Below, piece by piece: positions 41,501 through 53,900 of a DNA stretch of 64,000 nucleotides; positions within the stretch are counted from its first letter, which is position 1, and each line of letters opens with the position of its first letter. Under the pieces are notes generated by a model. The model saw only the letters and a program-made list of their open reading frames with translations. It did not search any database and was not told where the DNA came from. Both the position numbers and the translations under genes were made by a program. Where the stretch lies: positions 29,638,252 through 29,702,251 of the forward strand of contig NC_087065.1 in NCBI RefSeq assembly GCF_963678635.1. Direction: 5' to 3'. Origin of the DNA: Symsagittifera roscoffensis. Its lineage: Eukaryota; Xenacoelomorpha; Acoela; Convolutidae.

Positions 41501-44500
41501 AGAAAAGACCGACGCCGCCGCGACCTAAGAAAATATTTTTGGTATTTTGCTCAGTCGCGCATGTCGCAACGGTTTATTCTCACTTGCGCCGGTCTGAAAT
41601 TGAAAATTTTTCAGTCGCGCCAGCCGCGCCATTACCCTAGAATAAATGATTCTAGGCTGATTTTTCACTTGAAGTTGTTTAGTCTTTTCTATGCCTTGCA
41701 TGGTTTAATAAAAAAGATTTTATGTCTCTTTTGAAAAGAAACCAAAAGTTAGTAGTTTTCAACCAATTTTTTGCCCTATTATTAAACCAGATTTACAGCA
41801 GTTTCAGTTTCTTGTTTTTGGGATTTGTCTCCGGCAATTATTGGTTTTTAAAATATATATTTTTCATTCTTATGCTCATTTTTGGTGTTGAAACACAGTT
41901 TGCAGTAAGGCATTAGAAGTTCTCATTTTGGTTGTCTCGAGGTAAATCAATTTGTGTTAGTTTTTAGCCACTGATGTGCCCGATTTTGTTGAGGTTAACC
42001 TCAAAAGACTGACGGCGCGGTTTAAGAAAAAACTGACCGCGCGACATAAGAAAAAACTTAAGCGGCGCGAGTTAAGAAAAGACTTAGGCGGCGCGACTTA
42101 AGAAAAGACTTAAGCGGCGCGTTTTAAGAAAAGACTTAAGTAGCGCGACTTACGAAAATACTGACAGTGCGACTTAAGAAAAGACTTAAGCGGCGCGACT
42201 TAAGATAAAACCGACGGCGCGACTTAAGAAAAAACTTAAGCGGCGCGAGATAAGAAAAGACTTAGGCGGCGCGACTTAAGAAAAGTCTTAAGCTGCGCGA
42301 CTTAAGAAAAGACTTAAGCGGCGCGACTTAAGAAAAGACTTAAGTAGCGCGACTTACGAAAAGACTGACAGTGCGACTTAAGAAAAGACTTAAGCGGCGC
42401 GACTTGAGAAAAAACCGACGGCGCAGCGACTTAAGAAAAGACTTATGCGAAGCGACTTAAAAAAAGACTTAAGTGGCGCAGCTTATGAAAATTTTGATGG
42501 AGCGACTTTGGAAAAGACTTAATCCACGCGACTTATGAAAAATCTTAAGCGGCGCGACTTAAGAAAAGACCGACGCCGCCGCGACCTAAGAAAACACTTT
42601 TGGTATTTTGCTCAGTCGCGCATGTCGCAACGGTTTATTCTCAGTTGCGCCGGTCTGAAATTGAAAATTTTCATTCGCGCCATTCGCGCCATTACACTAG
42701 AATAAATGATTCTAGGCTAATTTTTCACTTGAGGTTGTTTAGTCTTTTCCATGCCTTGCATAGTTTTATAAAAAAGATTTTATGTCTCTTTTGAAAAGAA
42801 ACCAAAAGTTCGTAGTTTTCAACCAATTTTTTGCCCTATTATTAAACCAGATTTACAGCAGTTTCAGTTTCTTGTTTTTGGGATTGTCTCCGGCAATTAA
42901 TGGTTTTCAAAATATATATTTTTCCTTCTTATGCTCATTTTTGGTGTTGAAACACAGTTTGCAGTAAGGCGTTAGAAGTTCTCATTTTGGTTGTCTCGAG
43001 GTAAAACAATTTGTGTTAGTTTTTAGCCACATATGTGCCCAATTTTGTTGAGATTAACCTCAAAAGACTGACGGCGCGATTTAAGAAAAGACCGACGCCG
43101 CCGCGACCTAAGAAAATACTTTTGGTATTTTGCTCAGTCGCGCATGTCGCAACGGTTTATTCTCAGTTGCGCCGGTCTGAAATTGAAAATTTTCAGTCGC
43201 GCCAGTCGCGCCATTACACTAGAATAAATGATTCTAGGCTAATTTTTCACTTGAGGTTGTTTAGTCTTTTCCATGCCTTGCATAGTTTTATAAAAAAGAT
43301 TTTATGTCTCTTTTGAAAAGAAACCAAAAGTTCGTAGTTTTCAACCAATTTTTTGCCCTATTATTAAACCAGATTTACAGCAGTTTCAGTTTCTTGTTTT
43401 TGGGATTGTCTCCGGCAATTAATGGTTTTCAAAATATATATTTTTCCTTCTTATGCTCATTTTTGGTGTTGAAACACAGTTTGCAGTAAGGCGTTAGAAG
43501 TTCTCATTTTGGTTGTCTCGAGGTAAAACAATTTGTGTTAGTTTTTAGCCACATATGTGCCCAATTTTGTTGAGATTAACCTCAAAAGACTGACGGCGCG
43601 ATTTAAGAAAAGACCGACGCCGCCGCGACCTAAGAAAATACTTTTGGTATTTTGCTCAGTCGCGCATGTCGCAACGGTTTATTCTCATTTGCGCCGGTCT
43701 GAAATTGAAAATTTTTCAGTCGCGCCAGCCGCGCCATTACCCTAGAATAAAAGATTCTAGGCTGATTTTTCACTTGAAGTTATTTAGTCTTTTCTATGCC
43801 TTGCATAACTTAATAAAAAAGATTTTATGTATCTTTCAAAAAGAAACCAAAAGTTCGTAGTTTTCAACCAATTTTTTGCCCTATTATTAAACCAGATTTA
43901 CAGAAGTTTCAGTTTCTTGTTTTTGGGATTGTCTCCGGCAATTAATGGTTTTCAAAATATACATTTTTCATTCTTATGCTCATTTTTGGTGTTGAAAAAC
44001 AGTTTGCAGTAAGGCGTTAGAAGTTCTTATTTTGGTTGTCTCGAGGTAAAACAATTTGTGTTAGTTTTGAGCCACTGATGTGCCCGATTTTGTTGAGGTT
44101 AACCTCAAAAGACTGACGGCATGATTTAAGAAAAGACCGACGCCGCCGCGACCTAAGAAAACACTTTTGGTAATTTGCTCAGTCGCGCATGTCGCAACGT
44201 TTTATTCTCAGTTGCACCGGTCTGAAAATGAAAATTTTCAGTCGCGCCAGTGGCGCCATTCCCCTAGAATAAATGATTCTAGGCTGATTTTTCACTCAAA
44301 GTTGTTTAAGGCCTTGCATAGTTTAATAGAAAAAAAATTTGATAGAAAAAACCAAACGTTCTTAGTTTTCAACCAATTTTTTGCCCTATTATTAAACCAG
44401 ATTTGCAACAGTTTCAGTTTCTTGTTTTTGGGATTTGTCTCCAGCAATTAATGGTTTTTAAAATATATTTTTTTCATTCGTATGCTCATTTTTGGTGTTG

Positions 44501-45060
44501 AAACACAATTTGCGGTAAGGCGTTAGGATTTCTCATTTTGGATGTCACGAGGTAAATCAGTTTGTTTTAGTTTGTAGCCGCTGATGTGCCCAATTTTGTT
44601 TAGGTAAACCTTAAAAGACTGTTGGCGCGACTTAAAAAAAGACCTAAGCAGCGCGACTGAAGAAAAGTTCGAATTAAGAAAAGACTTAAGCGGCGCGACA
44701 AAGGATAAAACCGACGGCGCGACTTGAGAAAATACTTATGCGAAGCGACTTAAGAAAAGACCTTAAAGGTGCGACTTATGAAAAGAATTAAGCCGCGCGA
44801 CTTAAGAAACGGTTTATTCTCAGTCGCGCCGGTCCTAACTTAAAAATTTTCAGTCGCGCCAGTCGCGCCATTACCTTAGGTCGCGCCGGTTCCGACGGTG
44901 GTTTGAGTCACGCCGGTTGCCGTGGTTTTTTTTTCACTCGCGCCGGTCTTCAATTGCCAAGTTTCGGTCGCGCCGGTTTTTAATTGCCAAGATAAAGTCG
45001 CGCCCGTCTGGAATTGCCAAATTTGAGCGCGTCGGTCTTTTCTTAAGTCGCGAACATCGA
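38560..45060. repeat. two-tier satellite: ~521-bp units with inserted ~26-bp arrays
   Basis: The anchor TTTGCTCAGTCGCGCATGTC recurs near 39472, 40502, 41025, 41546, 42607, 43130, 43653 and 44175. Spacing is close to 521 bp or close to 1030-1060 bp. The longer units contain arrays of a roughly 26-bp repeat (GCGGCGCGACTTAAGAAAAG... type) at about 38910-39450, 39935-40480 and 42010-42580. Each unit also has an AT-rich half and a hairpin CCTAGAATAAATGATTCTAGG. After 44.6 kb the pattern decays into a CGCGCCGGTCT-rich array. The repeated 60-90 residue frames in it are by-products of the repeat, not genes. Confidence 0.9.
44810..45060. repeat. short array of AGTCGCGCCGGTCT...AATTGCCAA repeats
   Basis: At the right edge of the satellite, about six diverged copies of a roughly 30-base unit with the core GTCGCGCCGGT followed by an AATTGCCAA half. 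The same core occurs once in each 521-bp unit, so this looks like a local expansion of one sub-segment. Confidence 0.6.
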
Positions 45061-45429
45061 CCCGGGTCGGAACTTTATTTGAAATTGATCACCCGAGTTT
45101 GAACACAAATTTTGGTGAGAAACCCTATAGAAGAAAAATTAGATCAAATTAGCTTTGTTTTCTATAGAGCTTCTATTTCCATTTTTGAACGCAGTCATCC
45201 GAAGTGGTTTTAAATTCTGTATTTAAAAATTATATGAAATTGTTTTGTTTATGTTCTGTTTTCTTCATAAAAATACTCCTTTCTGCTACTGTTATGAGCT
45301 TATCACAAGTCTCACTCAAATTGTTCTCCTTTTCTGGCGCATCTTTTGTATGTTGTTCGTTGTAATAAAACTAGTTTTCTTTCAGTTTGCAGTTTTGTTA
45401 TCAGATTTATTATAATTTCAATTGTCTCC

Positions 45430-46000
45430 AATCACCTGATGATACTTAGGAACATTTCAATATCTTTTCATAGAGCAAAGCCTCCGCAAAAAACTAAATT
45501 AATTAAGTAGACTATTCGAGCTATGAAACTGTGAAACAATTTAAATTAATTCAAATTAAATCACTCCGCAGAAAACTGAAGTTTTTCATGCAAGTTATCG
45601 AAGCTATTCAAAAAATGACACTTAGACATATTCGAAGTTGTTTGATAGAGCCAATCAAATCAGGAAACCAGCATGTTTTCTAGGCAAGCTAGTCAAGCTA
45701 TGAAACTTTGAAACAATTTGAATTATTTCGTAAAGCGAAACTAATGCCGAAAAATATAAGCGTTTCAACAAAGTTTTTCTTAATTTTAAGTGCTCCGGAA
45801 ATTAAGCGTTTCATTGAAAGTAACTTCATGGGCCGATACGGTTTGCGAAAAAAAACTAAGGTTTTTGAACAAGACTTCTACCTATGAAACTTCGAAAAAT
45901 ATCAAGTTAAATCATGAATCGAAATGATTAGCAGAAATTGAGTTTTTCTATGCAAGCTATTAAGCAAAAAATGTTAAAACATTGAGTTAAGGTCCGGGGT
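45430..46000. repeat. degenerate tandem repeat with GAAACTNTGAAACAATTT core
   Basis: The phrases AAGCTATGAAACTTTGAAACAATTT and GTTTTTCATGCAAG.TAT recur in diverged copies spaced by 100-200 bases. No coding feature. Confidence 0.4.
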
Positions 46001-46004
46001 GGCC

Positions 46005-49000
46005 TTCTCGTAGAGTGAATTTGGATGAAGTACACAGTCTATTCGTCACGCTATCTCAATATTGACCAGGTAGATTGGTGCAACTTTTTAGTCTAACACC
46101 GATCCTAATCGCACACTTATATTTCCTAGTCTCAATAGATCTAGTATATACAGGTACTTTTGCGAGGAAAGGAAAAGCAACTGCTTTCTAAATAAATTTT
46201 ATTCTTCTCTGGCTGAAACTATTAATAGTTTTAGCCTTACAAAATATTCTAAGTTTATTCAAGGATCATGATTGGTTAGTTCTAAGTATTTTACAGTGAT
46301 AGTTATCAAAAACATAATGAGATCTGAAAAATACTTGTTTTGAAATGGTTCCAATAGGCAATTTGTTCTCTAATGCTTTGAATAGTTTTCGAAGCAGTTT
46401 GCCGTATGTCACTCATAAAAACATGAACGTATTGACAAAACTGATAAAAATAGTTCATCTGTAGTGTTCCAAGCAATTTCATGTTTTCCTTTTAATTTAT
46501 TGGCATCCGTTTTTTAGTAGCAGAAATTTTGTACCCGTACCAGAATTTTAAAAAAAAACGAGATAGGGTCTGACTTCTCTGAGTGAAGCGCCAAATTATT
46601 TTTTAGTTCAATATCGAGTTGGCCGTTGCTTTTGTTCAAGTGATTTCCTTGCAACAACATTGGTTCCCTTTTTTATATCCTGCGAATGTTGTGAATGTGA
46701 CAAGCAAAGAACAAAGGTTTGCCATTCCAGAGTGAGGGGTCGTCCAGTTTTATCTCCCTTTTGCTGTTCGTTGCTTATGCTCTGTAAAATTTTTGTTTAT
46801 ATCTGCACCTTTTAGTATTTCAAGTTTTAGTCATGATCTTTCTTAGTTTTGTTTGCAAAAGCGTTTTAATTATTTCAGTTATTTTAAGGATTTGCTCAGA
46901 CTAGAGCTACTTTTGGCAAAAAACTGAGTGGGTTGTGTCTTAAGCGTGGTTGTAGTGCGTTGGATGAGGCCGTCTATAGAGCATGCTCAGGACTACCATC
47001 ACTTGTGGGCGAGGCCAGTTTGAGTATACTTTGAATGTCGAGTAGAGTTTTTGGTTGTGTGTACGTTTTTTTTATTTTTATATCAGGTGTTTTTTTGGTT
47101 GCGTCGTTTTCTCAAAAACATTCAGTCTTTAGTTTCTGTTATCTTGGAGTTTATTCAGGTTTCATGTGGTCTCAAAACATTTTGATTTGAGTTTCAAAAG
47201 AATTTCTTATTCAGTTTATTCCAGTTTAATCTGGTTTGAGTATCGTTGGACTTTCATCTGCATGATATTACTGCGGTGGTGTTAAGAAGCTGCGTTGGTG
47301 ATTTCAGCTTAACTCTAATTCCTTCTTCCAACCGGGTAAAGGGAGGGCTTAAAAGGTGTGAAAGCTAGTGCAAGTTGTTATCAGTTTGTTTGCCAAACTA
47401 GAAATTCAATATTCATTAATTTTTTAGTGGAGAAATATACAAAAGAGTGGAAAGGAGTGCGGTAAAAGTGAGGAAACTACGTGACGAGTTGCAGAGATCA
47501 TAAAAAAGCGCGCATAAAAAGGTCAATTCTTATCTCAATTAGTTACTCACTTTTTAATTTATTACATCGTATAAAAAGCTTACTGCAAGTTTATTACTTA
47601 TTTACTCCTAAGTTATAAACTTAACTTCATAATTGAGAATTTGCTGCAAATAGTTAGCAATAATTATTGAAAAGCTTGATTAAAATTTTACAAAATCGAA
47701 ACGTTTCTTTAGTTTCTTGATTTTTAGAATAAATTAGTGAAATCTAAAAAAACGTTGGTGAGACACGAGTAAAAAATTTTGAGTAAAATGTTTAAAATAT
47801 TTAGTTAAAAACAAAGTTAAATTTACCTGGGATCGGGGTCAGAAAAAAACTATCGGGGAAATTCTTTTTAAAAATTGGTGATTGCATAATAAATTTAGTA
47901 GCTTGAACTTTTAGTACGTAAGAGTGGCCGAAAAGTTCGAGCGCTTGGATGATTTTAAATTCTTTAGAAGTAACAGAGAATTCTTATTCGATAATGGGAC
48001 GGAAGTCTTCTATGGTGAAAATATTTGCGAGGTGACAGAAAATCCTTTTAGGCGGACAAGGTCACAATTACGGAGAATGCCAAGATGCTTAATTGTATTA
48101 ATACAGGAAGTGAAATTAAAAAGTAGGGTAGGTGTCTTTTGAACTTATAAACATATATCGGTAATTGAGGGTATCTCGAGGGGGGATCTTTGGAGAGTGT
48201 TTTTGTCTGAAGCGATAGTAATTATGAGTGTCAATTAGTTTTGTTTTTAGACCAACTTCATCCGAGCAATTGCCATCAGGTTCTTTCGGGACAAGAAAAC
48301 TGAAGGTGACTCGGAAATTATCAACTTTATTGACATAAGGTTCATATGCTTTTCTTGAGGACTCTGTAGGCTGAAACTTTATAAGATATGATGAAAAATG
48401 TTTCAGTTAGTTGTGAGTTGTTTGTATCATCGGGTGAGTCTTCCATATAGCGTATGACAGAGTGGTCGTAGTGTGCAAAAGGAAATAGGTTAGATTTTAT
48501 TTCGATAAAACGATTAAGTACACGAAATAGTTTATCGTTGGTGAATTTCTTAAGCTGTATAACGTTTGTTAGTTGATGTAGTGCAGTTACTTAAAGTTTT
48601 CAATCTTCAGTTTTTTCGAATATGTCTTTTCAAAGGGCTAATAAAATTACAAAAGCATAATCAGGGGACGGTATGGAATAGTGAGTGTTCATCAACGTAT
48701 GTGTCGAGTTGACTTTCGGGTTCATTGTTATTATAATAGTATTGGTGAGTCAACTGAAGCAAGCATCGGTGTCGGGGGAGTATTGGAAGAATTTCAAGTA
48801 AGAGTTCAGGAAAATCAGTGTCTAGGGTCATTACTACCGAGGAATCGTTGAAGTATCGAGGTGGGTTAGTGAGATAATTTCGTTTCATGAGGTTGCCGCG
48901 TGCACGGGTGGGAGTATTGCAAATAGATGGTGTTGATGTTTCTGATGGTGAGAATGTTAGTTGATGGATTGTAACATTTAGCTCAGTAAAATGAATTTAT

Positions 49001-50650
49001 TGCTGGTGTTGAAAAAAACGTCGAGGTCATGTTCTAAATGATTGTCTGTCTTAGGGCTTAGAGAGTCAGTTAGAGTGCTAGAAAAGGGAAAAAGTTCGGT
49101 GTGGCATCAGTATAAGAGGAACCAGAAGTTTACAGGTTTACACAGGAAATGACGAAGTAATTGGATTAAAAGCTTAGTTGTTAACAAATAGTAGTGGAAC
49201 TCGGTTCTGAGTCAAGAAATTCATCAGGAGTGTAGATGGTGAGGTTATTTAAAGAATTGTGTGTATCAAACACTGTTTGAATAGAACCATCGGAGTGCAT
49301 GTGGAATAAGTTGGGTCAAAAGTTTGAAAATTTGGGACTGAATACTGACAAGGGAGAAGAATTGAGGTCAAAAATGGACAATTCTGAGTGTTGTTATTGG
49401 AGATTTAGAGGATAAGTGAGCAAGAGATTGTGGGCTTAAGCCATTGTTCTTTTGAGAACGAAATTCAACTGTATGTGTTTGTTCTATTGTTTGTTCATAT
49501 GTATCGTCTGTACTTTGTGGCTGATATACAATAAGCGAGATAGAGCTCCGTTGTATTTCCTTGCTTTGATGGATTCGTGATTTAATGAAAACGTGGTTCT
49601 ATACATTGTTTGGGGGACTATTTGTGAAGGATTATGATTTATTAAATTGCTCAATTGTGTTTGCACAATTGTGCAAATGTGTTTGGCTTTCTCGATAATT
49701 TTTTTTGTATTCAATGATTTGTGCGTTTCTATTTTTTTATTCACTGAGGTAGAGAAATTTACAATTCCTGCAAATAAAATTATTGTTTTGCTGGCTTGTC
49801 TATTGACTTTTGTGTGGATTATGGTTGTATGTTCCTTTAATCACCTGAAATAAGAAGTCTTTGAAGTTTAGCATTGCGTACAAGATAGTCAATCTTTCCA
49901 GAATGTAATAGGGCCATCCTAAAAAAGCTAATAAACCATTTTTTTTATGAAGAAAACTAAAAGTTTTGATTGGAAAAATATCTTTTGGGCAATCTTTTCT
50001 CAACATAGATGAAAGTAATCTTTTTTTAAAATCTCCACTTTAATCTTGCTTGTAAATAACTGAGAAAATAGCTTTTTCAGCGAGGTCCTTAAAGTTTGAG
50101 GAACCAATTGCCTGTCTTTGTATAGTGTCCATTTATTGAGAAGTTTTTGAAATTGTTGTGTTCGGATATGATGCTAAATGTCAGACATAGAATGAATTCC
50201 TATAGATTGTAGGTCAATATTGGGGTTTCCAGGTTTTGCTCGTAAGCTTTCTGTTGAAAGATTTATTAGAGGTGGCATTAATATGGGGTATGGTAGGAGG
50301 AGATATTATTTATCTTCGTCGGGATTCAATTTTACTAGGTTGTGGCTATATTGTGATCCTAGTGGAACGGTGGTACCCCGAAAAAATATACGTCCTGGTA
50401 ATGTATCTACAAATCTACAAAATGAAATTTCTTTTTCATTAAAAAACTGGGTATTCGTTGATAGCATCGTTTTTCTGCTCAGCCAAATAGTGGTGAGGCT
50501 TTACTAGTGAAGTTATAGTCGTAAAGGCCGTTTCCTTCGTAATTAACCATTTTAATCGATTACATGAGTGTAGGTATCCTGCATAAGAAAATTTTTAACA
50601 CGGCTAGTGCTATTGCTTATAGCATTTTTTGTGCCATTCCACCAGAATGC
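46005..50650 (-). mobile_element. decayed, 5'-truncated relative of the RT-less element
   Basis: It is collinear with 15560-20600 of the intact element. A diverged LTR (about 46005-46350; shared CGTCACGCTATCT and CAATAGATCTAG) comes first. The 3' UTR block with GAGCATGCTCAGGAC follows (about 46950-47030), then TTCCAACCGGGT (47325), a remnant of the 522-aa gene (48661-48888), the env tail (49484-49744) and the env anchor ('LTILYAMLNF', 49800-50006). Further env text reaches about 50640. The frames are broken throughout. It ends inside env, so it does not show whether its family had RT. It demonstrates an old lineage rather than a one-off rearrangement. Confidence 0.8.
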
Positions 50651-50901
50651 TGCCACAAAAAAGGTTCGTGGATACAAATTTTACTGAAAGAACTCCTATC
50701 GTACGAAAGAGCAGTTTTGAGGATTAATGGTCTTGTTTGACAAAATGAACGGATTGGAAAGGGTCATTTTGAGCTGACATGCCTCTCTTAAAAATACGTT
50801 CAAAAGAAAGATACGTTATATTTTTATTTTCACAAACACCGAAAAAGTGCGAAAATCAAGACAAATTTTTCGCTAGTAGACAACAGACGAACGAATGATA
50901 G

Positions 50902-53900
50902 AGAAATGAACTGGAAATACGATCGAGGTTATTATTAGAAGAGTATTCAGAATTAATTGTAACGCTTATGCAGCTACAGTCGCTACAGAGCAATTCCCAA
51001 TAATCAGGAGGGCTGTTGGGGAGAGTTTAATACTCTTCCTGGTTGACACCAAGACAGCTCTTCGGCCGGATTCGGGAATCCGAGGGGGTCTAGGGAAAAC
51101 CTGGAAACTGGTTTTTAAACAACTTTTAGCCTCCTGTTAAGTCCGGAATTGAATAAAATAACATCAATTACATTTTTCAGAATATGAAAAGCTAGGAGTT
51201 AGGGAAAAAGTTGATCCATTCTCTATGGATATGATGATTTTTATCTACTGAACAAATCAATAGTAAAATGACAAGTAAGTAGTAACTCCGTTTTTAGGAG
51301 CGACCTCTTGGTCTTGGGATACTGAGACCCAGCCATGAATTCACTATTTTTGCATGTAACTATCTTAACTTGCGCACTCTGGCCAATAGCCTTAAACAGT
51401 AACGACTTTGTCAACCCGATGATAATGGACCACACATTGAAATGACTTTGGTAGAGATGGTTAAAAGCATATGAAGCTGTTTTTAGACGCTAGCCAGTCG
51501 TTTCATAACTGAGTTTTCTTTTCCGTCGATATGTATTTCCGGACGAATGTTACATATATGTTTTTATGGCGCTCCTGGGTGTTATTCTCTTAATGTCTTT
51601 AACGGCAGACCCGTTAACAAAGCATTCCGCATCGACCGGATTCCCACAATAGGGCCCTTAACATAGGGCCGGAAGTGTGGTTTGGAACGCGAAAGCCTCC
51701 AAGATTCCCGGATTTTGCTTTTAAACCTATTTGAGACCAATAATTCCGTATCGTGAAGGGTGGGGGATCGGCCGTACTGTCGTTCCCTGAGTTTACATGA
51801 TAAAATAGCCGAAAAAACCAAAAATAGTCAAAAAATATATAATCAGTAGAAATCATCCCCCCCCCCGACGAGATGGGATCCGACCATCCCGTTTGCTGTT
51901 GTTAGATATATAGTTTTAAAAGGCATTTAGATCAAGCAGAATCAATAAGATCAAACTTGTGGCTTTTTTCTGGTGCCTGTACTGCAGGTTTGTTTGAGTA
52001 TTTCAGCACGTCAAACCTAATTTGCGCTCACTCCGGAATGTTCCCAGGCTTAGAGGAGAATAATGACCCGGCAAGCAGTGCAAGAAGCAGCAGGAAGGGT
52101 CTCAAGGACAACAAGCCTGTTGGATATCGTTAACAAGTTTTGTATCCCTTTTAGTACAAAAAATACGATATCAATCTGTGGGGGGTTCGACAGTGACTGC
52201 ACTATAGTGACTCTCCACTTAGAAATTACGAGTTAAGCACCTTAATTCGGATATTGTAAGAACCCGGAGGGGTTTATTGTTTTTAGTATTACGATTTATA
52301 CTGCCTGTATTAATACTCCTTTATCGTTTTTCAGTGAAAAACTTGGCAAACAGACCGGTTTTTAGGGTCAAAATATTGATACTTTGATCCCCTTACAAAT
52401 CGCGATTTCTGAAATATCGATATTTTTGAAACGGAAGTTAGTGAGTTACATCGTACTTTGACTGATATGACTGAGGGAAGCCTTGAATTTAGTTCGGATG
52501 TGGCTGGGACTAATTGGATACAAAATTCCAATTCTTCGTGATTTTTGAAAAAAGGAACACCACAAAATAAGAACCTTTCTGAAATTTTTGAATTAGGGCG
52601 ATGAAAATTGTTGTTCTGACAACATACACTAGTGAATCGATAGGTTCAAAACCCGTTTGCCAACAACATTCCTAGCCCACCCTTCACGTTTCGTTAAAAA
52701 AAATTCGGAAAGCCTTTATACTCCTACTAAATGGTAGCAACGGTTTACTAGGGCATTTTTACGTTCTTCTCGACTATATGGAAAGGGTTAACGAAGCTAG
52801 AAATTGTAATCAAGTCGGAAATATGCTTGATAAAAGACCCCCCACAATTAAGGGAAAATAAGCAGTTGAGGTTCAATCAGGTGGGATCTGGAGCCAGAAC
52901 AAATGCTTCCTAATTAGTTGACTATACATAATATGCTCTAAGACCGTATCCGGAAGGGTCTTGGGTAATTGTTTTATGCAAATGCGTAAGGGTACCATTT
53001 CGCAGGAGTCCTGTTTTTTTCCAATCCGGAAGGGTCAAATTTTGCCGATCCGAAGGGGTCCAACTCGGAGGGGTCCTGTTTTTATGCCAATCCGGAAGGG
53101 TCAAATTTTGCCGATCCGAAGGAGTCTCAAATCGGAGGGGTCCTAAGTTTATGCCTATCCGGAAGGGTCATATTTTGCCTATCCAGAGGGTTACAAATGG
53201 AGAGTTCCTGTATTTTGCCAATCCGGAGGGATCACAATTCGGAAGGATCATATTTTGCCAGTCCGGAGGGGCCCCAATTCGGAGAGGTTCTTTTTTTTCC
53301 AATCCGGAACGGTCATATTTTGTCTATCTGGAGGTGTCCCAACTCGGAGTGGTCCTGTTTTTTGCCTTTTCGGAGGGTCTCTGAATGCCAATCCTGAAGG
53401 GTCCAAGAAATTTTTTTACAAAGCAATCTTAGGGATCCTAATACGTATAGAAACGAAAATAAGACATTTGGTGAGTAGTATTCAGATTTTAAGACAAAAT
53501 GACAGACCAAACAAGACAGGACTCTATTGGTAACTTGCCGTTAAATAAAAACTGAAAAGACCATAGTAAAACCAAAACAGTTCTAATCCGGGAGACTCGC
53601 GACTCTAGGTCTAGTCAAAAGCATTGTTCGACACTGAATTATATGGATGAATAAAGTTGTTTTTTGGAAGAGTGGTTGCCTTGAGAGTTTTTGTTAGGTC
53701 TAGCTCGGGCAATCCGAAGGCAGATAGGTATTATAGAGCTCGGTGGGTGCAATAGTCGCACACTTGAGAATACTGCCTTCAAGTTTTGTCTGTTTAGAGC
53801 GCTCTTTCTTTAGAAACCAGTTCAACTATTAAATTGCCACAGACCAAAAGCAATACACATACATTTTTTTGAAGATTTTATAGTTTTTAATCCATAATAA

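Noticed and set aside
39935..42580. CRISPR-like regular arrays
   Set aside because: The spacers are themselves repeats and the host is an animal; these are minisatellites.
39461..44451. A family of repeated 60-124 residue plus-strand proteins
   Set aside because: They follow the 521-bp satellite unit, shift frame between units and have no coding signature.
52922..53533. Overlapping plus- and minus-strand ORFs in both duplicates
   Set aside because: They are products of the 66-bp minisatellite and are duplicated with it.
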